Assembly (NCBI RefSeq): GCF_003385595.1
Contig: NZ_QNUE01000005.1
Coordinates: 248,001 to 312,000, forward strand
DNA from: Chryseobacterium flavum
Lineage (GTDB): Bacteria; Bacteroidota; Bacteroidia; Flavobacteriales; Weeksellaceae
Direction: 5' to 3'
DNA length: 64,000 bases
Below are positions 33,983 through 43,273 of the stretch, piece after piece. The stretch's first letter is position 1, and every line of letters begins with the position of its first letter. Both the position numbers and the translations under genes were made by a program. The notes under the pieces are model-generated. The model was not told where the DNA came from. It saw nothing but the letters and a program-made list of their open reading frames with translations, and did no database searches.

Positions 33983-35740
33983 TTATGACTTTTTCTCTTC
34001 CTCCATTTCTACTTCATGACGAAGCTGGGCCTTGTACAGTGTGGCATAATATCCATTTTTATCCAGAAGCTCTATATGCTTTCCTTCTTCCACTATTTTC
34101 CCATGCTCCATCACAATAATTTTATCAGCCTTTTCAATGGTTGAAAGCCGGTGTGCAATAATAATAGAGGTTCTGTTCTTCGTTATTTTTTCTGTAGCCC
34201 TCTGGATCAGCTTTTCACTTTCATGGTCAATAGAAGAAGTAGCCTCATCCAGGATCAGTATTTTCGGATCAGACAAATATGCTCTTAGGAAAGATAATAA
34301 TTGTCTCTGTCCTAAAGAAATGGACGAACCTCTTTCACTGACAACATAATCATAACCACCGGGAAGCTGCTCAATAAACTGATCTACTTCTATTTCTTTA
34401 GCTCCTGCTTTTATTTTATCAAGAGTAATACTTTCATCGCCAAAAGCAAGATTTTCAAAAATACTTCCATGGAAAAGGAAAACGTCCTGTAATACAACTC
34501 CGATATGACTTCTCAGATTATACAGTTCATAATCTTTCAGATCTATATCATCAATCAGGATCTTACCCGAATTAATATCATAAAGCCTTGTGATAAGACT
34601 GATAATCGTGGATTTTCCGGCGCCTGTTGCTCCTACAATAGCGACTGTTTCCCCTGGTTTTACTTTAAAATCAATTCCCTTCAGTACTTCCTGCTTCTCA
34701 TCATAAGCAAAACGGACATTCTGAAATTCAATTTTACCGGCAAAATGATCCTTTTTAACAGTCCCGGTGTTAGGCATAGAATTTTCTTCATCCATTAATC
34801 CCAACACCCTTTCGGCACCTACAATACCTCTCTGAATATTATTGAAACGGTCTGCAATTTGTCTCAAAGGACGGATCAGCATCGAAATATACTGAATAAA
34901 AGCAATAACTACTCCCGCACTAATGGTAATATATCCGCCATAAAACAGAATAAACCCGATAAACAGTGATGAAATAAGCTCTACCACCGGAAAGAATAAT
35001 GAGAAAATGAAAACTGTTCTCAGCAATGCTGCTTTAAGGGTGATATTAATATCATCAAACTTTTTAAACTCAGATTCCTGTCTGTTGAACACCTGAATAA
35101 TCGGCATACCCGCCAGTCTTTCCTGAACAAAAGAGTTTTGGGTTGCCGTCCAGTTTCTTTCATCTCCGAAAGCTTTTTTAAGCCTTTTCTGAAAAAATCT
35201 TGTGATAATCACCATTAAAGGTAAAATTGCCAGGGTAATATAGCTCAGATGCACGTTGGTACTGAACATCATGACCAAAACGAAAATAATTCTTAAAATA
35301 TCTCCGAAGACCATCAGAAAACCATCCGTATACACCGTAGCAATGGTTTCAACATCTCCTACAGCACGAGTTACCAGCTGCCCGATCGGAGTTTTGTCAA
35401 AAAATGAGGTCCTGAAATAAATAAGCTTAGCATACAATCTCTCCCTGATATCACGAATAACATTCTGAGAAATAAAGTTGGAAAAATAAACTAAAAAAAA
35501 GTTCAGAACCGTTTCAGCAAATACCAATCCTACCAGAATGTAGATATGCTTCATCATTAAAGCTTTGTCCTGCAGCTTAGTGATATCATTATCCACCACT
35601 TCCATGGTAAGGTATGGCCTGTAAGTAGAAACAATTGAAAGTATAACAGAAATTATTAAAGTAAGAATGAACCAAGAACGAAATTTCATTCCGATAAAGA
35701 ACAGTCTTTTTATAATTCCCCAGGTATCTTGTTTTTTCAT
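33983..35740 (-). CDS. ABC exporter, fused permease and ATPase (MsbA/multidrug type)
   Basis: A 585-residue half-transporter. The first 310 residues hold six transmembrane helices (for example FRSWFILTLIISVILSIV, AFIQYISMLIRPLRQIADRFN). The nucleotide-binding domain has Walker A GATGAGKSTI (about residue 378), the Q-loop GVVLQDVFLF, the signature SLGQRQLLSFLRAYL (in the form SISLGQRQ), Walker B KILILDEATSSID and the H-loop IIAHRLST. It exports lipid, drug or peptide substrates as a dimer; the substrate is not evident. The signature Gly-Gln pair is kept (LGQ rather than SGGQ), as in some heterodimer-like exporters. Single gene, minus strand. Confidence 0.93.
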   Translation of the reverse strand: MKKQDTWGIIKRLFFIGMKFRSWFILTLIISVILSIVSTYRPYLTMEVVDNDITKLQDKALMMKHIYILVGLVFAETVLNFFLVYFSNFISQNVIRDIRERLYAKLIYFRTSFFDKTPIGQLVTRAVGDVETIATVYTDGFLMVFGDILRIIFVLVMMFSTNVHLSYITLAILPLMVIITRFFQKRLKKAFGDERNWTATQNSFVQERLAGMPIIQVFNRQESEFKKFDDINITLKAALLRTVFIFSLFFPVVELISSLFIGFILFYGGYITISAGVVIAFIQYISMLIRPLRQIADRFNNIQRGIVGAERVLGLMDEENSMPNTGTVKKDHFAGKIEFQNVRFAYDEKQEVLKGIDFKVKPGETVAIVGATGAGKSTIISLITRLYDINSGKILIDDIDLKDYELYNLRSHIGVVLQDVFLFHGSIFENLAFGDESITLDKIKAGAKEIEVDQFIEQLPGGYDYVVSERGSSISLGQRQLLSFLRAYLSDPKILILDEATSSIDHESEKLIQRATEKITKNRTSIIIAHRLSTIEKADKIIVMEHGKIVEEGKHIELLDKNGYYATLYKAQLRHEVEMEEEKKS

Positions 35741-36077
35741 TGTACGAATCGAAAGAAAGAATTAAAATAAAATTCTATGCAAAAATAAGACTTTCTGGAT
35801 TGTCAGCCTGTACAACTTCTACAATTCGTTATAGAAAATTTAAGATATCTATTATTTACAATATGAATATATTAAGCATTTTTACAGCCATTCCAAAAAA
35901 CGAGATTGTTATTCTTTACCATCTTCACCCGGTAAATGATTCTTTCCTAAAATCAATAAAACTTTTCCTTTCTTGAAATCTTCTGCCGGAAGTCATGCAA
36001 CCGGTAAAGACAAAAGCTAACTAAATGATTTCAATTATGATAGTAGTCAAAAGTAAAAGCCCAGATAAAACCAAATT
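35741..36077. other. 337-bp intergenic stretch, nothing convincing
   Basis: A 78-codon plus-strand frame opens with TTG at 35740 and has no recognisable character; it overlaps the start of the exporter gene on the other strand. It is probably the promoter region of the exporter gene and the terminator side of the membrane protein gene. No clear -7 box was found. Confidence 0.35.
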
Positions 36078-36446
36078 CTATTGATCTAAATTATTGCCTA
36101 TTTTCTCTATTTCAAGAGAAGGTTTTTGAAGACTTTCATTCTTAAACTTTTTCTCAAGAAACTGGTACACTCCCCAGACTGCTGCAATAGATATCAGCCA
36201 GCTGATCATATTTGGCAAAGAATACCCAGTATAATTTACACCTTCAATAGATGCAGGATCCGTTAGTCCTTTATACATTCCATAGCCCATTCCTAGAAAA
36301 ATTTGGGTTCCCAGATAAATTCCTACAGCTAAAAGCCCCATTTTCCATTTCGTTTTTCCAAATCTGCCGGCTAATTGTGCGTAATATCTATAGGCGCCGA
36401 TAAGAATAAAAATTGATAACATCGTTATAGTTTTTTTTAGTTTCAT
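36078..36446 (-). CDS. small membrane protein
   Basis: A 122-residue protein with three hydrophobic stretches (about residues 7-25, 37-58 and 82-97: MISWLISIAAVWGVYQF). The pattern YYAQLAGRFGKTKWKMGLLAVGIYLG is recurrent in Bacteroidota small membrane proteins. The start at 36446 overlaps the truA stop by 4 bases, so it is translationally coupled to truA. Function unknown. Confidence 0.65.
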   Translation of the reverse strand: MKLKKTITMLSIFILIGAYRYYAQLAGRFGKTKWKMGLLAVGIYLGTQIFLGMGYGMYKGLTDPASIEGVNYTGYSLPNMISWLISIAAVWGVYQFLEKKFKNESLQKPSLEIEKIGNNLDQ

Positions 36447-37177
36447 TTAAAATCATATCCCACATCCACCAGGTATAATCCATGTCCCGGCGCTGAGGTT
36501 CCTGCAGCATTACGGTTTTTATCTTCTATCACCTTACGGAGATCTTCAGGTTTCAGTTTTCCGGTACCTATTTCTACCATGGTTCCTACGATAGCACGAA
36601 CCATATTTCTGAGAAAGCGGTTCGCAGAAACAGTAAATTTCAATTCCGATCCGTTCTGTTCCCATTCTGCCTTATAAATTTTGCAGATATTGGTTTTATT
36701 GTCGGTCTTCAATTTTGCAAAACTTGTGAAATCCTCATATTCAAAAAGAATTTTACAGGCTTCATTCATCGCATTAACATCCAGAGATCTTTTCCAGTGC
36801 TGCCACGCAGATTCCTGTGTGAAAGGATTTTTTTCCAGCGAAATATAATATTCGTAGGTTCTGTACGTCGCATCAAAACGAGCATGAAAATCATCTTTCA
36901 CAGGGAAAATCCTTTTAATGGAAATATCAGGTGGAAGAAAACTGTTCAACTTTCGCGGAAGCTGATCATCCAACTCCTTGTCTGTATCAAAATGCGCAAA
37001 TATTTTTTTTGCGTGAACCCCTGTATCCGTTCTTCCAGCTCCCGTAGTTTTAATCTCTTCTCGCAAAATTGTAGACAGCGCTTTCTCCAGTTCTTCCTGC
37101 ACAGAAACGGCATCCGGTTGTATCTGGTAGCCGAAATAATTCTTGCCGTTGTAAGAAAATTCAATAAAGTATCTCAA
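36443..37177 (-). CDS. truA: tRNA pseudouridine synthase A
   Basis: A 244-residue enzyme that forms pseudouridine at positions 38-40 of tRNA anticodon arms in the cytoplasm. The catalytic motif GRTDTGVHA with Asp (about residue 52) is present; RYFIEFSYNGKNYFGYQ opens the protein, and FDATYRTYEYYI, FTSFAKLK and FLRNMVRAIVGTMVEIGTGK are conserved blocks. Length is normal. It is divergent from lpxK and precedes a small membrane protein gene. Confidence 0.95.
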   Translation of the reverse strand: MRYFIEFSYNGKNYFGYQIQPDAVSVQEELEKALSTILREEIKTTGAGRTDTGVHAKKIFAHFDTDKELDDQLPRKLNSFLPPDISIKRIFPVKDDFHARFDATYRTYEYYISLEKNPFTQESAWQHWKRSLDVNAMNEACKILFEYEDFTSFAKLKTDNKTNICKIYKAEWEQNGSELKFTVSANRFLRNMVRAIVGTMVEIGTGKLKPEDLRKVIEDKNRNAAGTSAPGHGLYLVDVGYDFK

Positions 37178-37270
37178 TGTATTCTAATAACTCCACAAAA
37201 ATACTTTAAATTACCGAAATATTTGTTGAAAAGTCTTTGAGAATATTACACTAAATCCTTACGAAAATCC

Positions 37271-37278
37271 TATTTTTG
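37271..37278 (+). promoter_or_regulatory. possible -7 box directly before lpxK
   Basis: TATTTTTG fits TAnnTTTG and ends 7 bases before the lpxK ATG, so the transcript would be nearly leaderless. No TTG lies at 17-23 bases upstream. Confidence 0.35.
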
Positions 37279-37285
37279 CATTCGT

Positions 37286-38311
37286 ATGAAAAGATGGTAC
37301 CTATATCCTTTTTCCCTTGCTTATCATTTGGTAACGGGTATCCGAAACACAATGTATGATTGGGGAATTTTAAAATCGACAAAATTCAAGACACCGATAA
37401 TAAATGTCGGGAATCTGTCTGTGGGCGGAAGCGGAAAGTCCCCTATGGTGATGTACCTCGCTCAGTTTTTATCCAAACATTACAGGACCGGGGTACTTTC
37501 ACGTGGCTACGGCAGACTTACCAAAGGGTATGAGGTAACCAATTATGACAGTAACTATAAAATGGTGGGTGACGAAGCCATGCAGCTTTTTGAACGTTTC
37601 AAGAACCGTTTTGTCATTGCTGTTTCGGAAGAGCGCGTTCCCGGTGCAAAAAAAGTAATTGAGGACATGGACCTGGATGTACTGGTACTGGATGATGCGA
37701 TGCAGCATAGAGCTATTAAAGCCGGGTTCAATATTCTGATGACAGATTTCAATGACCCTTATTTTAAAGATTATCTTCTTCCCGCAGGAGATCTCCGTGA
37801 ATCCAGATCGGGAGTGAGAAGAGCAGATATCATTATGGTGAGCAAATGCCCTGATGAACTGACTGAAGAGACAAAAAGATATTATATTTCAAGGATAAGA
37901 CCTTCTCATCACCAAAAAGTATTCTTTTCTTCAATCGGATATGATGAAAACGTATATGGAAAAGATAAAATGCTTCCGGATAATAACCTGAATTATTATG
38001 ATATCTTACTGATCACAGGAATTGCCAATCCAAAACCTTTGCTGGAACATCTTTCAAAATTTTCAAAAAGGGTTAAACATCTGAAATTCAGGGATCATCA
38101 TAATTTCACTGATGAAGATATTAAAAAAATCCTTGCCGAATACAAAAAATTAGGCGAATACAAGCTGATATTAACCACAGAGAAGGATTATGTCCGTCTG
38201 AAAACTTTTGACTATCTTAGAGAAATTGTTTACTACTGGCCTATCAATGTACTTATTGATAAAAAGGAAGAATTCAATCAAATCATCTTAGATTATGTTA
38301 GAAAAAATTAA
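37286..38311 (+). CDS. lpxK: tetraacyldisaccharide 4'-kinase
   Basis: A 341-residue inner-membrane-associated kinase that phosphorylates the lipid A disaccharide at the 4' position. An N-terminal amphipathic region (WYLYPFSLAYHLVTGIRNTMYDWG) anchors it. The P-loop is VGGSGKSPMVMYLA (about residue 44), and VLDDAMQHRAIKAGFNIL, PAGDLRESRSGVRRADIIMVSK and HHNFTDEDI are conserved. Length is normal. It overlaps the start of the phosphorylase gene by 17 bases, so the pair is coupled. The -7-like box right before the ATG hints at a very short leader. Confidence 0.94.
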   Translation: MKRWYLYPFSLAYHLVTGIRNTMYDWGILKSTKFKTPIINVGNLSVGGSGKSPMVMYLAQFLSKHYRTGVLSRGYGRLTKGYEVTNYDSNYKMVGDEAMQLFERFKNRFVIAVSEERVPGAKKVIEDMDLDVLVLDDAMQHRAIKAGFNILMTDFNDPYFKDYLLPAGDLRESRSGVRRADIIMVSKCPDELTEETKRYYISRIRPSHHQKVFFSSIGYDENVYGKDKMLPDNNLNYYDILLITGIANPKPLLEHLSKFSKRVKHLKFRDHHNFTDEDIKKILAEYKKLGEYKLILTTEKDYVRLKTFDYLREIVYYWPINVLIDKKEEFNQIILDYVRKN

Positions 38312-39110
38312 GGAGACCGCTGATTTTATCAAAAATATCATTCAGGAAACACCTGATTTTGCTGTTGTTTTAGGATCCGGACTTGGAAAACTGCAGGATG
38401 AAGTAAATCCCATCCATGTTTTAGAGTACAGGAACATCCCCAATTTTCCGCAAACTACAGTAGCCGGACATAGTGGAAAGCTTATTTACGGAACACTGGA
38501 AGGGAAAAAAATACTGATGATGAGCGGACGTTTTCATTATTATGAAGGACATTCTATGGAAACAGTAACCTTTCCAGTAAGGGTTTTTCATTTACTGGGA
38601 ATAAAAAACCTTATCCTTTCCAATGCCTGCGGTGGAGTAAACCCAGCGTTCAGCGTTGCAGACATTGCTATTGTAAAGGACCATATCAACATGATGCCGG
38701 AACATCCTCTTCGTGGAAAAAATATAGATGAACTCGGACCCCGTTTTGTGGATATGAGTGAACCTTACAACAGATTGATGATCCAGATAGCTGAAAAAAC
38801 CGCGTCAGAAAACAATATTAAAATCCATCAGGGAGTGTATGTAGCTCTTCAGGGCCCGACTTTTGAAACCCCGGCAGAATACGGGATGATCAAAGCAATC
38901 GGCGGAGATATGGTAGGAATGAGCACTGTTCCGGAAGTTATTGTGGCCAGACATATGGGAATGGATACATTCTGTATCTCTGTCATTACAGACCTTGGGG
39001 GACCGGATATCTCCTTTTCTGTTTCTCATGAAGAAGTTTTAAATGCAGCCAATAAGGCAATGCCTGATGTAATTACTGTAGTAAAAGGATTGATTAAAAA
39101 TTATCAATAA
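38295..39110 (+). CDS. purine nucleoside phosphorylase I (inosine/guanosine type)
   Basis: A 271-residue trimeric-type enzyme that splits inosine and guanosine with phosphate. VVLGSGLGKLQDEV is the phosphate-binding start, PQTTVAGHSGKLIYG and SGRFHYYEGH with His (about residue 83) follow, then NACGGVNP, YVALQGPTFETPAEY with Glu (about 195), and GGDMVGMSTVPEV with the purine-binding Met and Ser. It fits the PNP-I family (about 270 residues), close to punA. It overlaps the end of lpxK by 17 bases. Purine salvage, cytoplasmic. Confidence 0.93.
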   Translation: MLEKIKETADFIKNIIQETPDFAVVLGSGLGKLQDEVNPIHVLEYRNIPNFPQTTVAGHSGKLIYGTLEGKKILMMSGRFHYYEGHSMETVTFPVRVFHLLGIKNLILSNACGGVNPAFSVADIAIVKDHINMMPEHPLRGKNIDELGPRFVDMSEPYNRLMIQIAEKTASENNIKIHQGVYVALQGPTFETPAEYGMIKAIGGDMVGMSTVPEVIVARHMGMDTFCISVITDLGGPDISFSVSHEEVLNAANKAMPDVITVVKGLIKNYQ

Positions 39111-39256
39111 AGAATATCCCGCTAAAGGCAATAACATCCCTCTCCCCTTCTATATTTGATCTGAAAAACACCACTCTCTATACACTATAGAATATATCAA
39201 TATTATAAATTTTTCCTAATTCGAAAGAATTCAATGTCAGATTGCAATTCATTGAT

Positions 39257-39264
39257 TAGTTTTG
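39257..39264 (+). promoter_or_regulatory. possible -7 box for thioredoxin-like gene
   Basis: TAGTTTTG fits TAnnTTTG, 21 bases before the chosen start; a TTG at 39242 is only 12 bases upstream. Confidence 0.3.
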
Positions 39265-39285
39265 TATAAAATGAAATTGTACAAA

Positions 39286-39801
39286 ATGAGAACGTGGTTA
39301 TTAATTTTTATGATAGGATTTTTCGGATTAAGTTATTCCCAAAAGGCGCCTGCAGTTCTAAAAACAGGGTTTTCCAAAGAAGCGTTGAAACAAAGCCTTG
39401 AAGATGAGGAAGGGAAAAGTGTCACCATTCAGCAGATTCTTGATCAGCACAAAGGAAAGGTCTTAGTGATTGACTTTTGGGCCGGATGGTGCAGAGATTG
39501 TCTGAAAGCTCTCCCGAAAGCTGAAGAACTGGAAAGAAACAATCCTAATGTAGATTTTGTATTCTTATCGTTGGAGAGGTCAAAAGAAGGTTTTGATAAA
39601 AGTCTCGTAAGATTCAATATGAAAGATAAGGATAATTACTGGTTTTCTTCAGGCTGGAAAAACGATTTCAACAATTATATTGATCTGAACTGGATTCCGA
39701 GATATATGATTATTGATCAGAAATCATCTATTGCTAAGTATTATGCAATATCTCCGGAAGACCCTGAAATCCAACAAACCATTGACAAGCTTTTGAAATA
39801 A
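39286..39801 (+). CDS. secreted thioredoxin-fold protein (TlpA-like)
   Basis: A 171-residue protein with signal peptide (RTWLLIFMIGFFGLSYSQ) and a thioredoxin domain containing WAGWCRDCLKALPKAEEL, a CxxC (Cys-Arg-Asp-Cys) active site at about residue 73. VLVIDFWAGW and WIPRYMIIDQKSSIAKYYA are core strands. Periplasmic redox work on disulfides or cytochrome maturation is expected. The ATG at 39286 starts the signal peptide; upstream in-frame codons (TTG 39262, ATG 39271) precede it. Single-gene unit with a possible -7 box. Confidence 0.85.
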   Translation: MRTWLLIFMIGFFGLSYSQKAPAVLKTGFSKEALKQSLEDEEGKSVTIQQILDQHKGKVLVIDFWAGWCRDCLKALPKAEELERNNPNVDFVFLSLERSKEGFDKSLVRFNMKDKDNYWFSSGWKNDFNNYIDLNWIPRYMIIDQKSSIAKYYAISPEDPEIQQTIDKLLK

Positions 39802-39852
39802 GGGCTTTATGTTAACTTGACATATGAGAGTAATGTATTATTAATTTAAACC

Positions 39853-40308
39853 ATGATTATAAGAGAAGCCACAGCACAGGATTTAGAAATACTTTTAACT
39901 TTTGAACAGGGAATCGTTTCTGCCGAAAGACCTTTTAACAGTACATTAATTGATGGAGAAATTCATTACTATGACCTGAATCAGTTCATACAATCTCCTG
40001 ATGCTACTTTAATTGTAGTGGAGGACAACAATGAACTTATTGCTTCAGGTTATGGGCTGATTAAAAAATCAGAAAAGGATTATTATAATTTTGAAGTCTA
40101 TGCCTATCTTGGATTTATGTTTGTTAAGCCTGAATACAGAGGAAAAGGGGTCAATAAATTAATCACAGATGAGCTGATCCGCTGGGCAAAGTCAAGAGGT
40201 ATTTCAGAAATAAGGCTTGATGTTTATGCCCGGAACGAAGCCGCAATAAAAGCTTATGAGAAAGCAGGTTTTGAACCTCTTCTTCTTACCATGAGATTGA
40301 AATCCTAA
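39853..40308 (+). CDS. GNAT N-acetyltransferase
   Basis: A 151-residue GNAT enzyme. The acetyl-CoA loop VKPEYRGKGVNKLITDELIRWA (motif A, R/Q-x-x-G-x-G/A as EYRGKGV) lies at about residue 94; YARNEAAIKAYEKAGF is the closing motif B. Substrate unknown. Cytoplasmic, alone between two non-related genes. Confidence 0.88.
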   Translation: MIIREATAQDLEILLTFEQGIVSAERPFNSTLIDGEIHYYDLNQFIQSPDATLIVVEDNNELIASGYGLIKKSEKDYYNFEVYAYLGFMFVKPEYRGKGVNKLITDELIRWAKSRGISEIRLDVYARNEAAIKAYEKAGFEPLLLTMRLKS

Positions 40309-40373
40309 GAAAATCCTCTTTCTCAGCTTCAAATCTCCCTCCTATAAAAATTTACCATAAATAAATGAATCCA

Positions 40374-40381
40374 TATCTTTG
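40374..40381 (+). promoter_or_regulatory. possible -7 box directly before dinB
   Basis: TATCTTTG fits TAnnTTTG and ends 3 bases before the dinB ATG. If real, the mRNA is leaderless. No TTG element at the expected distance. Confidence 0.35.
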
Positions 40382-40384
40382 TAT

Positions 40385-41482
40385 ATGGATTTTTCTTTGC
40401 CACTTCGTAAAATTATTCATGTTGATATGGATGCATTCTATGCTTCTGTGGAGCAGCATGATAATCCGACTCTAAAAGGAAAGGCCATAGCAGTAGGCGG
40501 CCAGCACCGGGGCGTTGTTGCTGCAGCAAGCTATGAAGCAAGAAAATACGGAGTCCGGTCTGCGATGCCCAGTAAAACAGCAAAAGAAAAATGCCCGCAC
40601 CTTATTTTTGTTCCTCCCCGTTTTGCCCGGTATAAAGAAATATCAAAAAAAATACGGGAAATTTTTTATGAATATACTGACCTTGTTGAACCCTTGTCGC
40701 TGGATGAGGCCTACCTGGATGTCACGGAAAATAAAAAAGGAATGGATTCTGCCAACCTCATTGCAAAGGAGATCCGGCAGAAAATATTTGAAGAAACCGG
40801 ATTAACTGCTTCTGCAGGAATTTCTGTAAATAAATTTCTGGCCAAAGTAGCCTCTGATATCAATAAGCCCAATGGTCAGAAAACAATACATCCGGATAAA
40901 GTAGAAAGTTTTCTTGAGGAACTGCCTGTTGAAAAATTTTACGGGGTTGGAAAAGTTACAGCCAACAAAATGTTCAGCCTGGGAATCTACAAGGGTAAGG
41001 ATTTAAAAAAGAGGTCGCTGGAAGAGCTCGTGAAACTTTTTGGAAAATCCGGCCAACATTATTACAATGTAGTACGTGGTATTCATTCTTCAGAGGTTAA
41101 ACCTCATCGTATTCAGAAAAGTGTTGCGGTAGAGAGAACTTTTTTTGAAGATCTTTTTGACGAACAACAGATCAATGAAAAATTAGAGAGTCTGAGCCAG
41201 GAGCTCCATCATAGACTACAGAAAAATAATATTCTGGGAAGGACTTTAACTTTAAAAATAAAGTATAAAGATTTCTCTCTTTTTACAAGAAGTATAACGA
41301 GAGAAGATTATTTTACAGCTCCGGAACAGTATTTCAGTACCGGTAAAAAACTTTGGGAACTCCGCCCTTACGACAAGGCTGTACGTTTACTTGGGCTTTC
41401 CCTGTCCCATCTCAATACAGAAGAAAAAAAACAGGTTTCCGTTCAACTAAAAATCCCGTTTGAAGAATTTGAAAATCAGTAG
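40385..41482 (+). CDS. dinB: DNA polymerase IV (Y-family)
   Basis: A 365-residue translesion polymerase. Catalytic acidic residues are in IIHVDMDAFYASVEQ (residues about 10-24) and LSLDEAYLDVT (about 101-111). The helix-hairpin-helix region is FYGVGKVTANKMFSLGIY, and the little-finger part follows (VAVERTFFEDLF). The chosen ATG at 40385 is two codons after a TTG. Copies DNA past lesions in the cytoplasm. It lacks a beta-clamp motif that I can name with certainty at the C-terminus (VQLKIPFEEF may serve). The SOS box cannot be judged in this phylum. Confidence 0.95.
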   Translation: MDFSLPLRKIIHVDMDAFYASVEQHDNPTLKGKAIAVGGQHRGVVAAASYEARKYGVRSAMPSKTAKEKCPHLIFVPPRFARYKEISKKIREIFYEYTDLVEPLSLDEAYLDVTENKKGMDSANLIAKEIRQKIFEETGLTASAGISVNKFLAKVASDINKPNGQKTIHPDKVESFLEELPVEKFYGVGKVTANKMFSLGIYKGKDLKKRSLEELVKLFGKSGQHYYNVVRGIHSSEVKPHRIQKSVAVERTFFEDLFDEQQINEKLESLSQELHHRLQKNNILGRTLTLKIKYKDFSLFTRSITREDYFTAPEQYFSTGKKLWELRPYDKAVRLLGLSLSHLNTEEKKQVSVQLKIPFEEFENQ

Positions 41483-41526
41483 ATCAGTTTTTTTTATTAA
41501 CTTGTATTCACCAAATCTTCAAATAT

Positions 41527-42999
41527 ATGAACCCAACAATGATTCAGTTTTTCCACTGGTATTCTGAAGGGGATGGAAAATTGTGGAAAGAAGCCGAAAA
41601 ACAGGCAGAATATTTAGCAAAATTAGGAATCACTTCTGTATGGTTCCCACCCGCTTATAAAGGAACAAATGGCGGATATTCTATAGGATATGATGCTTAT
41701 GATCTTTACGATCTGGGAGAGTTTAACCAAAAAGGAACTATTGCTACGAAATACGGAACCAAAGATGAATATATAAAAGCAATCAAAGCTTTAAAAAAAC
41801 AAAATATTCAGGTTATTGTAGATATTGTCCTGGGCCATAAGGCAGGTGGCGATGAGCTGGAAAAGTTCAAGGCGGTGAAAGTAGACGAAGACAACAGGGA
41901 AAAAGTCATTTCTGATGTTATCGAAATAGAATCCTATACCAAATTTACATTCCCGGGAAGAGGAAAAAAATATTCTGATTTTGAATGGAACTTTACCTGC
42001 TTCAGCGGAGTTGACTATGCCGAAGGAATGGATTCCCATATTTATAAAATACAGTCTGAATATGGAAATGACTGGGAGGAAATGATCCATGATGAAAAGG
42101 GTAATTATGATTATCTCATGTATAATGATATTGAGCATCGGAATCCTTTTGTCCGTGAAGAGCTTAATAATTGGGCTAAATGGTATTTTGATCAGACGGA
42201 TTTTGATGGGGTAAGGCTGGACGCCTTAAAGCATATTTCCTTTGACTTTTACAAGGAATGGCTTACCTTACTCCGTTCCAACTCAGGAAAAAATATCTTT
42301 GCAGTAGGAGAATACTGGGCCCCGGGATATCTTCATCTTCTCCAGAAATATATAGAAGTAACGGAAGGATGTATGAGCCTTTTTGACAGCTCCCTTCAAA
42401 ACAATTTTCATAATGCATCCAAAGAAGGCGGTTCTTACGACCTGCGGAGAATTTTTGACGGGACCCTTACCCAGGCAGATCCGCTACACTCTGTAAGTCT
42501 GGTTGCCAATCATGACACCCAGCCGCTGCAAGACCTGGAAGCACCGGTAGACTCATGGTTTAAGCCGATTGCCTATGCTCTGATTCTATTGAGGAAAGAT
42601 GGCTATCCATGTGTTTTCTATCCTGATTTATATGGTGCCCATTATATTGATAAAGACAGGGCTGGCCATGATCAGGAAATATTTATGCCTAAAGTAGACG
42701 GGATTGAAGAGCTTCTTAAAGCAAGAAAAGAATATGCATACGGAGAACAGAGGGATTATTTTGAAGATGCCAATTGTCTTGGATGGGTTCGGGAAGGAGA
42801 TGACCAGCATCCGGGATGTGCTGTTGTCCTGAGCAATAAAGATGCCTATAACAAACCCATGGAGGTCGGAAAAAAATATGCTGGTAAAAAATTCACGGAC
42901 TTGCTGAAAAGATTCAAGGATAAAGTTACTATTGATGAAAATGGCTGGGGGAACTTTCCGGTTCCTGCAGGAAATGTAAGTGTCTGGATTCCGGAATAA
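41527..42999 (+). CDS. cytoplasmic alpha-amylase (GH13)
   Basis: A 490-residue glycoside hydrolase 13 enzyme without signal peptide. The four conserved regions are VDIVLGHKAGG (I), FDGVRLDALKHI with the nucleophile Asp (II), FAVGEYW with the acid Glu (III) and LVANHDTQ with the third Asp (IV). It starts NPTMIQFFHWYSEGDGKLW, as in the amylases of the AmyS/MalS-like GH13_5 group, which cut alpha-1,4 glucan. Glycogen or maltodextrin breakdown inside the cell is likely. Length is normal; last residues VPAGNVSVWIPE. Confidence 0.94.
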   Translation: MNPTMIQFFHWYSEGDGKLWKEAEKQAEYLAKLGITSVWFPPAYKGTNGGYSIGYDAYDLYDLGEFNQKGTIATKYGTKDEYIKAIKALKKQNIQVIVDIVLGHKAGGDELEKFKAVKVDEDNREKVISDVIEIESYTKFTFPGRGKKYSDFEWNFTCFSGVDYAEGMDSHIYKIQSEYGNDWEEMIHDEKGNYDYLMYNDIEHRNPFVREELNNWAKWYFDQTDFDGVRLDALKHISFDFYKEWLTLLRSNSGKNIFAVGEYWAPGYLHLLQKYIEVTEGCMSLFDSSLQNNFHNASKEGGSYDLRRIFDGTLTQADPLHSVSLVANHDTQPLQDLEAPVDSWFKPIAYALILLRKDGYPCVFYPDLYGAHYIDKDRAGHDQEIFMPKVDGIEELLKARKEYAYGEQRDYFEDANCLGWVREGDDQHPGCAVVLSNKDAYNKPMEVGKKYAGKKFTDLLKRFKDKVTIDENGWGNFPVPAGNVSVWIPE

Positions 43000-43011
43000 C
43001 AAATAAAAAAT

Positions 43012-43050
43012 AAGCATACATTTTCAGGAATTACCCTGAGATGTATGCTT
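43012..43050. terminator. bidirectional terminator between amylase and small peptide gene
   Basis: Outer stem AAGCATACAT / ATGTATGCTT (43012-43021 with 43041-43050), inner CAGG/CCTG. T-rich sequence on the minus-strand side is strong. Confidence 0.75.
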
Positions 43051-43079
43051 ACATATTTTATGGCAGGAATTGATCAATG

Positions 43080-43247
43080 CTAGCAATAGATATATCTGCA
43101 ATTCCATATATCTGTTGCCCATTCGCAGCAGTATCCCTCCTCGTTAGAAGTACAGCAGACACGGTCCCGGATAATACCGCCGGCTTTCAGGTTTTTAAGC
43201 TCCTGCCTTTCGATTTTTCTTACGTTTGGATTCTCTTTTGTTTTCAT
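43080..43247 (-). CDS. double-glycine-leader Cys-rich small peptide
   Basis: A 55-residue minus-strand frame, start codon at 43247, stop at 43080. The leader KIERQELKNLKAGG ends in Gly-Gly at residues 23-24; the 31-residue core holds six cysteines (31, 32, 40, 41, 50, 55) and ends in Cys. It has the same plan as the 46-residue peptide at 1941-2081: Gly-Gly followed six or seven residues later by Cys-Cys. A good promoter (43274-43307) and a terminator (43012-43050) make it an independent unit. It may be a secreted bacteriocin-like or modified peptide; the maturation transporter must be elsewhere. Confidence 0.75.
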   Translation of the reverse strand: MKTKENPNVRKIERQELKNLKAGGIIRDRVCCTSNEEGYCCEWATDIWNCRYIYC

Positions 43248-43273
43248 GATAATTAATTTTTTGATTTGACTAT

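Noticed and set aside
35740..35976. 78-codon plus-strand frame starting with TTG
   Set aside because: Overlaps the exporter gene start, lacks any family pattern and sits in an A+T-rich promoter region.
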